In this document: positions 36,915 through 48,110 of the stretch, piece after piece
How positions within the stretch are numbered: position 1 is the first letter of the stretch
Layout: each line of letters opens with the position of its first letter
Source of the DNA: Asterella californica
Taxonomy: Eukaryota; Streptophyta; Marchantiopsida; Marchantiales; Aytoniaceae
NCBI GenBank assembly: GCA_036924285.1
Contig: JAYKYS010000009.1
Span: 10,974,001-11,038,000 of the forward strand
Direction: 5' to 3'
Length of the DNA stretch: 64,000 bases
The notes under the pieces: generated by a model
What the model saw: only the letters and a program-made list of their open reading frames with translations
Databases searched by the model: none
What the model was told of the DNA's origin: nothing
Program-made: the position numbers and the translations under genes

Positions 36915-37395
36915 TGTAACAACCTATGTTACACATAGGAAGTTTGTCTATTAGTAAGATGTTTAGTTATAGTTAAGCGTGGAGAATGTTTATTTGCTGC
37001 CCAAGTACTTTAAGGAGATATCAAGTTAGTCATGACTAGCTAACATTAGTTATGGTTAAACTTAGCTGTACTTTTGGACAGAAATCAGATATTTGCTAAA
37101 GAGTGAGCACTACTATCTTGTCATCTTGTCTAAACGATAGAAAGGAGGTGGAAAATATCCCTTATCTCCTTTTTGACTTGACATTAGTGATTGGATTAAA
37201 GTTGTGGAGTTTGTGGGCATTAAAAACAAGAAGAGATTCCACATGTCTCTTTTTTAGTGGGTCCTAGTGTAGAGGGGGGTGGAAATTCGAGATTCCTTGA
37301 GAATATTCTAAAATCCTTCTAGAAGTTGTTGACTTTGAAGGAATAAGCCCATGTGAAAAGGTAAGAAGCCCATGTGATTAATGCTTTTACCTTAA

Positions 37396-37434
37396 ACCAC
37401 ATGGGTTCCTATTTTAGCGGTGGGTTAACCCACC
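37396..37434. repeat. Complex 5' terminus with a second TTAA in a 16-bp palindrome
   Basis: A further TTAA (37425-37428) lies in the perfect palindrome GGTGGGTTAACCCACC (37419-37434). The 29 bp between the two TTAA sites, read on the minus strand, starts CCCACCGCTAAAATAGGAAC and resembles the element's own right end (CCACCAGTGCCG...AAAAAGGAC). The sequence following the inner TTAA (CCCACCAGT) matches the right end even better. The true left boundary could be 37396 or 37429. Confidence 0.55.
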
Positions 37435-37619
37435 AGTAATACGGACATCTGTCACGAATTCATTCGTTACTCTATGATCTTCATCTACGGTTCAAAACGT
37501 TCATCTCTTTGAGACCTAAGATCTGAACCAATCTTGACTCAAAATGGATGTCTGACGTGGACAATAAGACAAAGATAAGATCTCGACATCTGTGATAGAA
37601 TCTCGAAAATATTCTTTTT

Positions 37620-38420
37620 TTGAATTTCAAAAAGTTCTAATATCAAGTTATTTTGTTAGTGTGACGAGGTGAATTCGAAATAAGAACAATGTGCACCTGA
37701 AAAGCAAAAAATCGAGAAAAACTTATTCTTGGAGCGTACGACGCCGGGAGACGAGGACAGCAGCGTCCTGAATATGCTTACCGGAAAATATAATCCGGTT
37801 TACCGGATTGACATTTCCGATTTCGGACGATAGTTTTCCGGTCCCGTTTCCAATACCGGATATTTTTTCCGGAGCCGGAGTCTCTTTCCCCGCGGCTTCC
37901 CCTGCCATTCCCCGCATGCTTCCCACCCTTTCCCCGCAGCTTACCCCGCAGTTCCCCCGCCATTCCCCACTCTTTCTCCGCAGCTTTTTTCCCTTTCCCG
38001 CACCCTCCCAGAGTTTCAACTCTGTTTTTTTCTTTTCTCGCTGAGTCTTCCTCCGTCCGTCCGTCCTTCCTCCTCTCCTCTCTCCTTTTGCCTTCCTCTG
38101 TTTTTATTCGCTGTGCATCTCGGATCCAAGAAATAGATTTTTTCTCTTTTTTTCACTTTTCAGTCTGACACTTAGTCATTATGTCTTTCGTTTTATATTT
38201 TTAGTTCTCTTCTCAAATAATTGTAGCTGTATTTTTTTTGTTAGGATTGTTTTTGTGAGCATATTTTTCCTCTTCTGATTTGGAAAATAAGAGTGGTCAT
38301 ATTTTTATTTTTTATAGTTTAGATTATTATAATTTTATTTCAATATTTTTTATATTTGTGAGGTGATTTTTTGGATCTCTAACTGACGAGTACTGGACCT
38401 CCTAATAGATAGGTCCATTT
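37620..38420. other. Transposon 5' non-coding region
   Basis: A C-rich low-complexity stretch at 37840-38000 repeats TTCCCC/CCCCGC words, followed by TCCGTCCGTCC at about 38052 and a T-rich run to 38350. The minus-strand open frame across the C-rich part is a by-product of composition. It probably includes the transposase promoter. Confidence 0.4.
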
Positions 38421-38441
38421 TACTTGTCAAGTTTGGCGTTC

Positions 38442-40860
38442 ATGTCTCCTAGGGTACATCCACCACGATCGGACGATAGACATAGACCTAGAGGATGTCC
38501 GGAGGTCCCTGGAGGGTTGATTAGGGTCCCAAAGTCGTTGCTTCCGCGGTATGTACAACTGATGCAACTTTTGGGACCTGGTGCAGGGCATGCTGCGGTT
38601 ATGAACTTTCTGTTTGAGACTGCTCAGGTCATTATTGATCAAATGACCAGAGAGGTAGAGGTTCAAAATGAGATTCCAGATGTAATTCCAGAGGAGGGTA
38701 ATGTGGACCTACTTGTGCTTGAGATGGATGATGATGAGTTTGTGGTCGATCTAGATGTTTTGAATGCGTTGGGTGTTCAGGTATGATCGTCTTTCCACCC
38801 CTTTCAAGCAAACTGAAGTATACTTGTAAAGTTGTGAATGTGTGTGCATTATAATTTTCTTATTTGAATTGACATATTTTATCTATAGGTGGCAGATGAC
38901 GTGTTGGACTCTCAAATCCCATTAGATTCAATAGTAGATTCTCAGATCTCCAATGAAGTGGATGATCGTGAGCCACATGAGAGAGACATGAGAGAAGTTG
39001 ACATACTTGTCGAGGATCTCCCGAGGGTTGGATTTGTATCTTTGTCTCGATTGAGAGAATTCTTTCAGGACTTCAAGGTGAAGTGTCCCCATCCAAGATG
39101 TGATAAGCTCTTGTTACCTCCATCAATCAAGGCTTTTCATCAGACTTGGAAGTTGACGTTCAGTTATGAGTATCAACACAAGTTTGTCTGGTTGTCCACG
39201 GAGATGGAGTTGTATTATGAGATCTCCGATGTCGTGTGTTGTATGTATCATTCTGCACTATGTGCGGGATTAGGATATACACAATTGGATTCAATATATC
39301 GAGAGGTTGACCTACAGCTTATAGGACGAAAGCACTTTTATGGATTTCAGAGCGGGAGGAGACGAAAGATTGGATGGATTCAAGCAACACTTGACCGATG
39401 GACGATCAAGAAAAAGGAGGTGCAATCAGAAGTACTTGCACGGTATTTTCAGGACTTGAACCAGGCACCCACTGGAGGTGAGTGTGTTCACATTGAGCTA
39501 AGTGACTTGTTTATTACTCATGTTGTGATATCATATGCATAAGTATTCTTATTCATAATGTCCTAAATATGTATTTTTGAATTTGACTTGTATGTCTTAG
39601 GAAACTTTGTTGTGTATGCAGATCTCCGTTACGACTCCACCCGAAATGGCTACAATGGCACTTGTGCATTCATTGATGCGTTTGACGGTCGTGTCATCGA
39701 GATGGTGAATATGACTCAAGTCGAGGCAAGAGAAAATTCTTGGTTGATCGAGGATGCGACATTTGAGATCGGGATCCAGCGATTCGTAGCACACGGTATT
39801 ATTCCTGACGAGGTTGTCCATGATGACAAGTCATCGGTGGATGTTATATTGCATCGACACGACATCGTGAGTCAGAAGGATCTATGACACAAGTGCAAGA
39901 ACGTGATCAAGAAGTTCTTAGCGGAGGTGTAGACCAAGAAGCGTCCTCTCGGTGGTGTTGATAAGCTGAGGTGATTGCAGACCTTGAGCTCCTTACAAAG
40001 AGACAACTGGAAGGATGGCTTCGATCTCAAGGAGCTTCGACTATGGGAAATAAACCCGTGTTGGTTCAGCGAGTGGCTGGGATACGAGATCTTCGAGATA
40101 GTGAAGTCATCGGTTCTTGACGATATATGTATCCAGAGCTGATGACTCACGGTATTGCAGACAAGCTGAAGGGATGGATTTACATTTGTTGTCAGCTGAA
40201 TGCGAGGAGGACAGTGATGGTTGGTGGTCGTTATCCTACTGATGGTGAAGACGACACGAGCATCTTAGTCAAGGACATTCAGAACGCAGCCGATCATTGG
40301 GCAGGAGATCACAGGACGTGCATGACTCTACCCGGAGACAGACCTTGCTGCAATATCCCGGACCTAAATAGACCCGCATCAGACACATATTATCTATGAG
40401 GTATGTTCTCTATATTTGGTAATCAATAATTGCTTAGATTAGAATTAGCTTAGACTTGTGCATATTAGATCGACATAATCTTGATTATGATGTAAATTAA
40501 ATGATGTCTTCGTTGTAGATTCTCCCACTCATCGAGTTATGGTAGAATTCATGAAGAAGACCATTACGCCAGCGAAGATGCGATTTTATACTAGAGCTCG
40601 AGAGAACGATATGTCAGAGACTTTCAACTCGGTCATAAACAAGTTTATCACGAAAAGGACACATTTTGCAGTCACATGAAGCTCAATTAGCGGCATGTTG
40701 CATGGATTGGAACGAGAATATACGTTGAGAGCCCATCAAGATTTATTAACGACGTCCTCAACATACATCAGTGCGCAACTGGACTCAGACACGCTGAGAG
40801 TTACCTGATAGAACAACTGCATGGAAGACTGAGTTGAGAGACACGATATTCTGCGAGCAT
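38442..40860 (+). pseudogene. Kolobok-type transposase, inactivated
   Basis: Exon 1 38442-38780 (ATG to CAG|GTATGA) and exon 2 38889-39477 join in frame to exon 3 from 39601. Exon 2 has a possible zinc-binding CPHPRC motif and YEYQHKFVWL. Exon 3 holds the catalytic core start VVYADLRYDS, then SWLIEDATFEIGI and VHDDKSSVDVIL, the Asp-containing blocks of this transposase family. At 39885 a TGA stands where the family has a Trp before HKCKN; another stop follows near 39930, and a frame change leads to HGIADKLKGWIY and QNAADHWAGDH (40127-40399). After an intron, about 40519-40700 gives KMRFYTRARENDMSETF. The catalytic Glu may be in RARE. Assignment rests on recalled family motifs. Confidence 0.65.
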
Positions 40861-41018
40861 GTTGTTTAGTCTATGTAAGTATTAAATATGATTGTTCATT
40901 TCATACATAACTTTCTAGGTGATATTTTTTGGTTGTGAATGTTTCTTCATATATAAGTGATAATTTGATTGTTTCTGCGCAGGTGACAAACAACAAGTAC
41001 CAAATTACCAGTTTGCAA

Positions 41019-41219
41019 CATTTTCCATTGTAGAATTTTCAACATACTACATAAATGTTTCCACTCTATATAACTTGTTATTTTTTATAACAGAAAAATA
41101 TTAACTCCAAACTTGCTTCTCATTTTCCATTGTAGAATTTTCAACATACTACATAAATGTTTCCATTCTATATAACTTGTAATTTTTTCATAACATAAAA
41201 ATATTAACTCCAAACTTGT
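41019..41219. repeat. 102-bp tandem duplication in the transposon
   Basis: CATTTTCCATTGTAGAATTT starts at 41019 and again at 41121, and the match continues through ACATACTACATAAATGTTTCC to ATATTAACTCCAAACTTG. The two copies differ at only a few bases. Confidence 0.85.
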
Positions 41220-41632
41220 TCTAACGTTTTCTTCTCATAGTCAATTCTGGTAATAACAAGCAAGCTTTTGCACAGCAGGTTTTAGTAAAGTCGTTGTGGG
41301 TTGAAAAAATGGATTTCTGTTTGAGACATCTGCACTAAACACGATAATGTTTCAGGTGTGATTTTATTATGGAGTTACACAGTAACATAGGACTCCAGGA
41401 ACATGGGCGCTTTCCATATAACGGCTCTGACGAAAAGAGCCTAACCGGCTGTTGGATTTTTTTCTCCCCCTTCGGTTAGAGACACCCGCGGACATTTTCT
41501 TGTGTCCGTAAAAACGTCATGGATTTCTTTGTCGCAGCCGAAAAACTTGCGAGTGATGGATGATATTCAAAGGTTTTAGCCAGACCTCTTGGGACCGTAT
41601 TCAGCATACGCCCAGTTGAAGCAGCTGAGCTC

Positions 41633-42641
41633 ACCTGCTACATCGGCCAACACGTTTTCCCATTTCTCATTCTTCTTGGTATCATCCACATTGACTACTA
41701 AACTTAGTCTAGCCTCAAGCCCGAGAAGACTGTGCAAACATCATAAGGTTTCATGAGATGCTACATGGATTTGAACCCTTGGAAGCCCCCATCTGGGCAT
41801 AGCATTTCCTAGGAGCTGATTCAGCAGCTCCTAGACCTACTATTCAGGATGCATCATGTATGCAGCTAAGAATAAAATTATAAAGACAGAGATATGAAAA
41901 CCAAAATGTACATCAGACAACAGAAACAGAAAAATTAGTTTTGAAAACCGACATAAACTTCCATGTGATCATCGTACCTGCTACATCGGCCAACACGTTT
42001 TCCCATTTCTCATTCTTCTTGGTATCATCCACATTGACTACTAAAGCTTCGATTATTCACATAATTCAGGTTATTTTAGTTAGGATCGATAATCAGTCGG
42101 TTTGTACTTTTGCATTTCAGTTCTCCTTCGAAAGTGGGAGATTAGTGGAAAAAGAACCACCACCGAATTAGAAGTCTAGTCTAAATATCTCTTACAATGC
42201 TTTTGGACACAAATTCTAAACCATGATTACCTACTTAGCATTCTGACTCTCAGTCAGTTATTTCGACCAAGTCCCCAGGACCAACCTGCAGAAAACTTCC
42301 TGAGACCCGAGCAGTGTTCCAGCCACCTTGCAAACTACTCCGAAGTCTGTAACTAGCACCTAAACTACTGTCTTAGTCTAGTCTCGAGCCCGAGAAGACT
42401 GTGCAAACATCATAAGGTTTCATGAGATGCTACATGGATTTGAACCCTTGGAAGCCCCCATCTGGGCATAGCATTTCTTAGGAGCTGATTCAGCAGCTCC
42501 TAGACCTGCTATTCAGGATGCATCATGTATGCAGCTAAGAATAAAATTACAAAGACAGAGATATGAAAACCGAAATGTACATCAGACAACAGAAACAGAA
42601 AAATTAGTTTTGAAAACCGACATAAACTTCCATGTGATCAT
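41633..42641. repeat. Interleaved direct repeats a-B-a-B in the transposon
   Basis: A 70-bp unit a (41633-41702 and 41976-42045, starting ACCTGCTACATCGGCCAAC) and a 270-bp unit B (41703-41972 and 42372-42641, starting CTTAGTCTAG) alternate. Each B contains the hairpin AGGAGCTGATTCAGCAGCTCCT-like inverted repeat. The copies are nearly identical, so the duplication is younger than most features here. No coding role is evident. Confidence 0.85.
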
Positions 42642-42681
42642 GAAACTCGGATTTTACTGCAGCTTCAAGAAGTTCAGGCAA

Positions 42682-42993
42682 CTACTTCCGTTCTACATAG
42701 CCAAGTAGAAAAGAAAGCTCTCTGTAGATGACAAAACGTTTCTTTTTGGAGGTTTCTTCAGTATAAGAGGCAGAAATGCAAGCTATCAACTCACTCTCAA
42801 AGTCCCATAGGTGTGCACCTCCATCAGAGGCAATGAAAGCCACCACAGCTGCACTATAACCAGGAGAACCTTCTCGTAGTTCTTGTGTCGTGAAAGTTAG
42901 AGAACTGTCACCAAGACAGCCACCCGAGACTACCCAAACATCTTTCAATTCATCATCAGCCATCACCTTCCGTCGCTTCACAGTATGTGGCAT
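42682..42993 (-). CDS. Unidentified ORF or captured gene fragment inside the transposon
   Basis: From ATG at 42993 the minus strand reads about 103 codons: MPHTVKRRKVMADDELKDVW, then VVAFIASDGGAHLWDFESEL and FVIYRELSFLLGYVERK. The sequence looks like a genuine globular-protein segment and has a basic start, but I do not recognise it. It lies antisense to the transposase. It could be a host gene fragment picked up by the transposon, or a second transposon ORF. There is no evidence of expression. Confidence 0.3.
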   Translation of the reverse strand: MPHTVKRRKVMADDELKDVWVVSGGCLGDSSLTFTTQELREGSPGYSAAVVAFIASDGGAHLWDFESELIACISASYTEETSKKKRFVIYRELSFLLGYVERK

Positions 42994-43018
42994 GGAACCT
43001 AAAAGAACCCAGAAAGAT

Positions 43019-43620
43019 GATAGCACTCACAGTGTACTCCCTAATAGAAAACACGAGTTTCTAATTCGTTGGAAACTAACCTGTCAACTGAAATGAGAAC
43101 TGAAAAGAACCGAGAAATATCATTCAACTGAGAACCGAGAAGAACCTGAGACAAACCACTGAACCGAAAAGAATCAAGAAACACCTGAGAATTGAGAAGA
43201 ATCGACGTAAACTTCGATGGAAAGTCATGCGGAGCGATGACCGGGAGAAGAGCACCGAGAGTTCAGAGCCTGAACAGAAAAGAACAACTCAAAACCGCGA
43301 TGGCAAAGCCGCAGCGAGAAAGCGTGATAGCACTCACAGTACATCTCCAAATATGTCAAACTTGAATTTCCAATCTGTTAGAAAATCAGAAAATAAAAAT
43401 GAGAACCGAGATGAACCGAGAAATACCACTCAACTAAGAACCGAGAAGAACTTGAGACAAACCACTCAATCGAAACGAACCAAGAAAAATCTGAGAACTG
43501 GTGTGAATCCATGCAAAAATAGATGAAAAGTCCTGCAGAGCGATGACCGGGAGAAGAGCACCTCAAACCTCGAGCTTGAACAGAAAAGCCGCAACGAGGA
43601 AGCGAGCGATCGAGCAAACC
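43019..43620. repeat. About 305-bp direct repeat near the transposon 3' end
   Basis: GATAGCACTCACAGT starts at 43019 and 43326, and both copies continue with GAACCGAGAAATA.CA, GAGACAAACCACT, GCGATGACCGGGAGAAGAGC and GAACAGAAAA. Both are rich in short AACCGAGAA motifs. After 43600 the sequence degenerates into GCGAGCGATCGAGC-type short repeats up to about 43780. Confidence 0.8.
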
Positions 43621-44355
43621 TCGGGCCTGAACAGAAAAGAACTTTTCAAAACCGCGATGACAAAGCCACAGCAAAAATGCGTAGAAGTGAGCGATCAGAC
43701 GATGACAGAAGCGAGCGATCGAGCGACCGAGCGATGGTGAAAGCGAGCGACTGCAGTGAGGAAGTGTAGAAGCGACCGAGCGATGACGCTCTAGCCTAAC
43801 CTAAACCCACGCGGGCCTCTCAGGCGAGTTTTGAAATTTCTGGGACCGCGTCAGTCCGTCACTGTTGGACACAGCTCTGGCTTATGCGGCAGAATGTCAC
43901 GTAAGCAGGGTGCCAAGACGTCCTTTTTATAACGGCACTGGTGGTTTAAGTAATATCTTAGTAAACTCGGTAAAAATAGTTACGGCTGAGTTACCGAAGG
44001 GTACCAAAGTAAAAACCTAGAATGTATAAATAGAGGAGTAGAGAAGAGCTCCTCATCTTTGTTTTCACATCGTCGTAATGACAACTTGAGTAATATAAAG
44101 AGTGTGTGATATTTTAGCATGTGAGAACTTGAGAGACGTCGTTAGAATGGAGGATTTTAGTTGATGAGTTTATGGGTGTATGAATGAGTGAACTTAGCAT
44201 TTTTTCCTTCAAGTTCATGGTGTGCTTCCATCAAAGCCATCAGAGGTGACCTCTGACTGAGAGACAGGTCCGACATGTTGCAGATTCATCGATGATGATC
44301 GTGGAGGTTGAGAGATCAGGGGGTAGTTGATCGATAGGACCACGGAGGATTTACA

Positions 44356-45532
44356 GGGCTACTTACGTAAAGTTGAAAGAAAGGTATTGGTGGAAAGGTC
44401 TGTATCGAGATGTGGTGAACTATGTTAATTCTTGCCTGTATTGTCAGTTTTACTCAAAGATGCGATATAGGAATGGTCTTGTGTCAACTTATCTATCTTG
44501 CATTCACTTCCAGTGGGATCTTGACTTGGTGATAATGCCTCCGGGGTTATGAGGTATGCGATATTTGGTTTTGGCTCGTGAGGACCTCTCCAACTTTGTA
44601 GAAGGACGAGCACTGAAGACGAAGACCACGGAAGGTATATGTAAGTTTGTACTAGAAGACATTGTTTGTAGATATGGATCTATAGGAAGACTATGAGCAA
44701 ACAAACGGGAATTATTTGATGCGGAATCGAAGGAGTTCTTTGCTCGATATGGTATGAAGCTCAAGCTTACTACTGCAATGAACTCATAGAGGATTGGCAA
44801 GAGCGAACGTGGATCCATCGATTATTCAAGCTTTGGTGAAAGCATGTGACGGTAGACATAGAGAGTGGCGTAGGTTACTCCTTTTTGCTTTGTGTGGGGT
44901 TACAAGACGACTCATTATTCTACTACTGGATACATGCCTATTGAATTAATGATGGGATAGAAGCCGATGATGCCAGCAGAAGAAGACTTTCCTACTTGGG
45001 CTACCTTGCCATAGAAAGACAATGTGGACAGCGTTCAGCTTCTTTCATTATGCATCATTAGAACACAGAGAAGAGGATCTTGCAGAAGCACAACAAAAGT
45101 TGAAAACTGCTCGACTTAAAAATAAAGAAAGGTTCGACAAGACTCATAGGTTTCGACCGAAACTAATACAAGTTGGAGACTGGGTGTTGATATATGATAG
45201 TACACTAGAGAACCAGCACTCTACAGTTCGAAAGTTTTCCAGGAGATGGTTTGACCATACATTGTGTCAGATGTGCATAAGAATGCTACTTATTCCTTGC
45301 ACGAGCTAGATGGTGCGTCTTTAGGACTTCCTGTTGCTGAGAAACGAGTGAAATTGTTCAAAAAGAGAGGAGGAGCAGTTGAGCTGATTGAATTTTTAAG
45401 ACCGTAATAGATCACAAGTGCAGATGATGACCATTTAGCTGAGGCAGTTGAGGAGAACGAAGACGACTTCGACAATTACGAGGATCAATGACGAATTGAC
45501 ACATACCAGAAGATGTGCAGGTTTGGAGGGGG
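44356..45532 (+). pseudogene. Older gypsy element, integrase and 3' end
   Basis: The plus strand begins with the second half of an integrase zinc finger (KERYWWKGLYRDVVNYVNSC..C), continues through a degraded catalytic core (FARYGMKLKLTTAMNS; VRY/CRYGSIG), then a C-terminal region at 45022-45309 (LKNKERFDKTHRF, QVGDWVLIY). Multiple stops occur. GTTTGGAGGGGG at 45521-45532 is a good polypurine tract. Its N-terminal finger half is at 30050-30111, on the other side of the inserted 14-kb element. Confidence 0.7.
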
Positions 45533-45905
45533 TGAATGTCTTGTTGCATGAGGGTCTGTACAGTGAAAGTTAATAGCAAAAAGGAGTTTTCTTCCACTGG
45601 GTGCGTAGTTGTAAAAGAAGGTGCCCAGGAGCTTGTTAAGTTGGGCAAGTGCTAAGCTATGGCCAAGCTAGACAAGCTGCCCCTTAGCTTATATTCCAAA
45701 GAACGACTAAGAAGCCACGAAGGTACCAAGTGGAAGCTCTTCTTGATTAGAGAAGACATGTGTTTTCATTTATGTGAAATAAAGATATACGTAGATGTTT
45801 GTGTCATTTCTAGATTAAGAAAGTGACTTTGTCATTTTCTGCTGGTGACTCAAATTCATTATCTGATGGCACCATCGCGTAGGTGTTCTTGAGTAGTTGG
45901 TTCTT
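45533..45905 (+). repeat. Probable 3' LTR (partial) of the older gypsy element
   Basis: It starts right after the polypurine tract with TGAATGTCTTG. Parts from about 45600 onward match the segment at 27230-27565. No clear CA end or duplicated target site was found, so the right limit is approximate. Confidence 0.45.
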
Positions 45906-46112
45906 TCGTCACTAGAAACAAAGGTGTATAGTGGAAGTAGCACCAAGAAAGCTAGCAAAGGAGATAAAAGCGAGTTCTATAAGTATGTGTACAAGTTTCT
46001 TTACTGTATTGAACGGAAACAAGAGCCACCTCAGTGAAAGAGACGTCCACTTAGGAAGAAGAGGTCTTGGATCAAATCCTCCTAGCTCATGTTTCCTATC
46101 TCAGCGCTATCA

Positions 46113-47700
46113 TGTCAAATTTTACGTGAAAGATGTCTAAGCAAACGCGAGGTTCCTAACTGTGGAGATGTAATGTGCTGAACAGAGACATATATATCAA
46201 CTTCGAATGTATATACACTGCCGGTTCTTTCTCCCTAAGAACATAAAACTGAGAAGCAGACCAGAGCGATCTGTAATCTGCTTCAAAACCCTCTAAAACG
46301 AGTCTCTGAATCTCAACCCAGACCCAAAACTATCGAAGCGTAGCTCAAAGCAAGAGAAACATCCCTTTGCTAACAAAAAGAGCTGCACCAGTATCACACA
46401 ATTCAAACTCAAGTCCAAACAACGTTCACGTACAAGCCCTTAGCTAAAGCTAGCTACCACAAGTTGTACATAACCAACTAGATCTCTAACGAACTCAAAA
46501 AGAGTAAACCGTAGCGAAGGAACCGAAAAAAGTCTACCTGAGAACTTTCTCTTTTCGTTGGTCTAAGAAACCTTCAGATCCGACTCTTGACAGTCGAGAT
46601 ATCTCCGATTTTCAGTTGCAGATGATCGAACCTCCAAAAACTCCTCCCTACGACTTAAATCTACGCACACCGTCCAAAAGGATTGTCTGATCTGATATCC
46701 GTCTCTCTGGTAGGTAGATCTAGCTACCCTGAACCCAATGAGACTCGAAATAACCCGTTTGGAGCTCCCATCGTAAAGAAATTTGGTCGCAGGATGCAAA
46801 AACTGACGTAAATCGACTCCATGCGACTCAAACTCGCTCATCACACCCAAACCAACAACCTGATCCACATATCGTCTTCTCCTGTGCGTAGGTGAAGACT
46901 CCCTGATTGCATAGGCACCAAGAACGAAGACTTTGGCTCATCGATCGTGAAGAACCACCTAATCTCAGATCGCAGACGACAAAAAACTGACGTAAGCATT
47001 TCGCTGCGAGTCAATTTCACTCAGAACTCTCAAATCGTCTGATGAAACTTCGTATCGTCTTCATTTTCCTGAAGATGGATCCAAGGACAGCAAGTTTGGA
47101 CTCCAGAACGGTTTGAACGGTCGGAACGATCCAACTCTTTTTCACAGATCACTGAAGCATTTCAAAAACCTTCCTTGCATTTCAATTTTCTCCAGAACAC
47201 ACTCCCTAATTTATCTCTTCACGAACCATCTTAACCAGTGCGTAGCCTGCACAGATCTGAACCCAACGACGCCTTGTGCGTTTGCATTGGACTGAAATCT
47301 CCTGAACCGTCTGTCGACAGATCGCAGATGCAAGCTAGTCCCTTAAGATGCCCCCTTACGTCAGTCGCGTACGTGAAGGTTTTTCACAGATATGAGCAAT
47401 CAGGTCCCTTGTGTCCTTAGTATAGTGCCAAGAGCCACAAATACCCAATCAGCAATAGTAAGCTAGGGTCTAGCTTGATTTTCTCTTCTTTCGAGTCTCG
47501 TAACTTTACCACTAGGCGTCCAAATGAAGTAGATGAAGTGTCCATGGGAAGCTGACAATGAGCTCTACCTATTGATGCAATGAAACTGAAGATCTGAAGT
47601 TGTGCAAAAAGTATTATTTCTAGTCTCATGAGTGTATTTGGAGCAATAATGATAAGCATCAAAAATAGATTTTCAAGTAGGAGTCGATCCACGACACGAT
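46113..47700 (+). mobile_element. E1 repeat element, uninterrupted copy (1.59 kb)
   Basis: This copy is collinear with the outer copy at 3462-7173 over both of its halves, starting TGTCAAATTTTACG and ending CCACGACACGA. At the position where the other copy was hit by the inner E1, this one reads GAACCATCTTAACC without a break, which confirms the nested insertion there. TATATA-containing sequence lies near 46190. No coding capacity was seen; minus-strand frames at 46563-46868 and 47417-47818 are by-products. Confidence 0.75.
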
Positions 47701-48110
47701 TGCGTGTTGACCTCCCGGATGGGAGTCTATGTTGAGGTGTGTGACTACGTCTTGCACATCTAGGATGGAGGACTGGTATCCTCCTTAAACGTGGGCTCCT
47801 TGACCTAAGCCTCCGCATGTAACCGAGATTATGAATTGAGAGATACTTGATACAGATATGGGAGGGTTGTCAGTCCTGTGGGGTGGTCCTTTAGTTGTGG
47901 CTTAGGCTCTAAAATTGTGGCTTGACTCATAATCTGATTTGCATCAAGATGGCATCGAACGTTGAGGAATTTTTATTTAACAAAGGGTTAGCTTGGCTAG
48001 GGGGCAGCTTAGCAAAGGGGATGCTTGATAAGTGAGTATGCATCTAAGGATATAAAGACCCATGCTTAGCAAGGGGCTTGAGTTTTAGGTAAATCGACGT
48101 GCGGCCGCGG
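47701..48110. other. Short spacer with TATA-like element
   Basis: The stretch contains repeated TTAGCTTGG/AGCTTAGCAA words and AGGATATAAAGACCC at about 48036, a good TATA-like box followed by no obvious start. It could be the promoter end of the retroelement-like region that follows. Confidence 0.3.

Larger units (their letters stand above)
37396..43945 (+). mobile_element. Kolobok-like DNA transposon (6.55 kb) in the gypsy 3' LTR
   Basis: TTAA is present on both sides (37392-37395 and 43946-43949) and occurs once at the same place in the 5' LTR, so TTAA is the target-site duplication. The ends are ACCAC...GTGGT. The element carries a multi-exon transposase remnant of the Kolobok type (38442-40860), a superfamily known for TTAA duplications. 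Its right half is made of duplicated non-coding segments and a possible captured gene fragment on the minus strand. It is younger than the LTR element it interrupts, but its transposase is already dead. Confidence 0.75.
30112..44355 (+). mobile_element. Ty3/gypsy LTR retrotransposon, full-length but defective
   Basis: The element has a 5' LTR (30112-30976), a tRNA-Asp-like primer-binding site, gag, protease, reverse transcriptase, RNase H, integrase and a 3' LTR (36915-44355) that is interrupted by a 6.55-kb Kolobok-like transposon. Without that insert it is about 7.7 kb. The domain order PR-RT-RH-INT places it in Ty3/gypsy. The flanks GAGC (30108-30111) and GGGC (44356-44359) look like a 4-bp target-site duplication with one substitution. 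Several stops and frame changes in gag and pol make it inactive, and the two LTRs differ at many positions, so the insertion is not recent. Confidence 0.88.
36915..44355 (+). repeat. 3' LTR, split by a DNA transposon
   Basis: The left part is 36915-37395 and the right part 43946-44355, matching the first and last portions of the 5' LTR. The right part has about 30 extra bases near 44285-44325 (CATCGATGATGATCGTGG...) that the 5' LTR lacks. The break falls at CCTTAAGTAA in the intact LTR. Confidence 0.88.

Noticed and set aside
37723..38019. Minus-strand Gly/Arg/Lys-rich frames in the transposon's left part
   Set aside because: They arise from the C-rich repeated TTCCCC sequence and have no domain.
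41750..41840. tRNA-like words in the transposon repeat (GATTTGAACCC, GGAGCTGATTCAGCAGCTCC)
   Set aside because: No cloverleaf can be built, and the hairpin is simply part of the 270-bp repeat.
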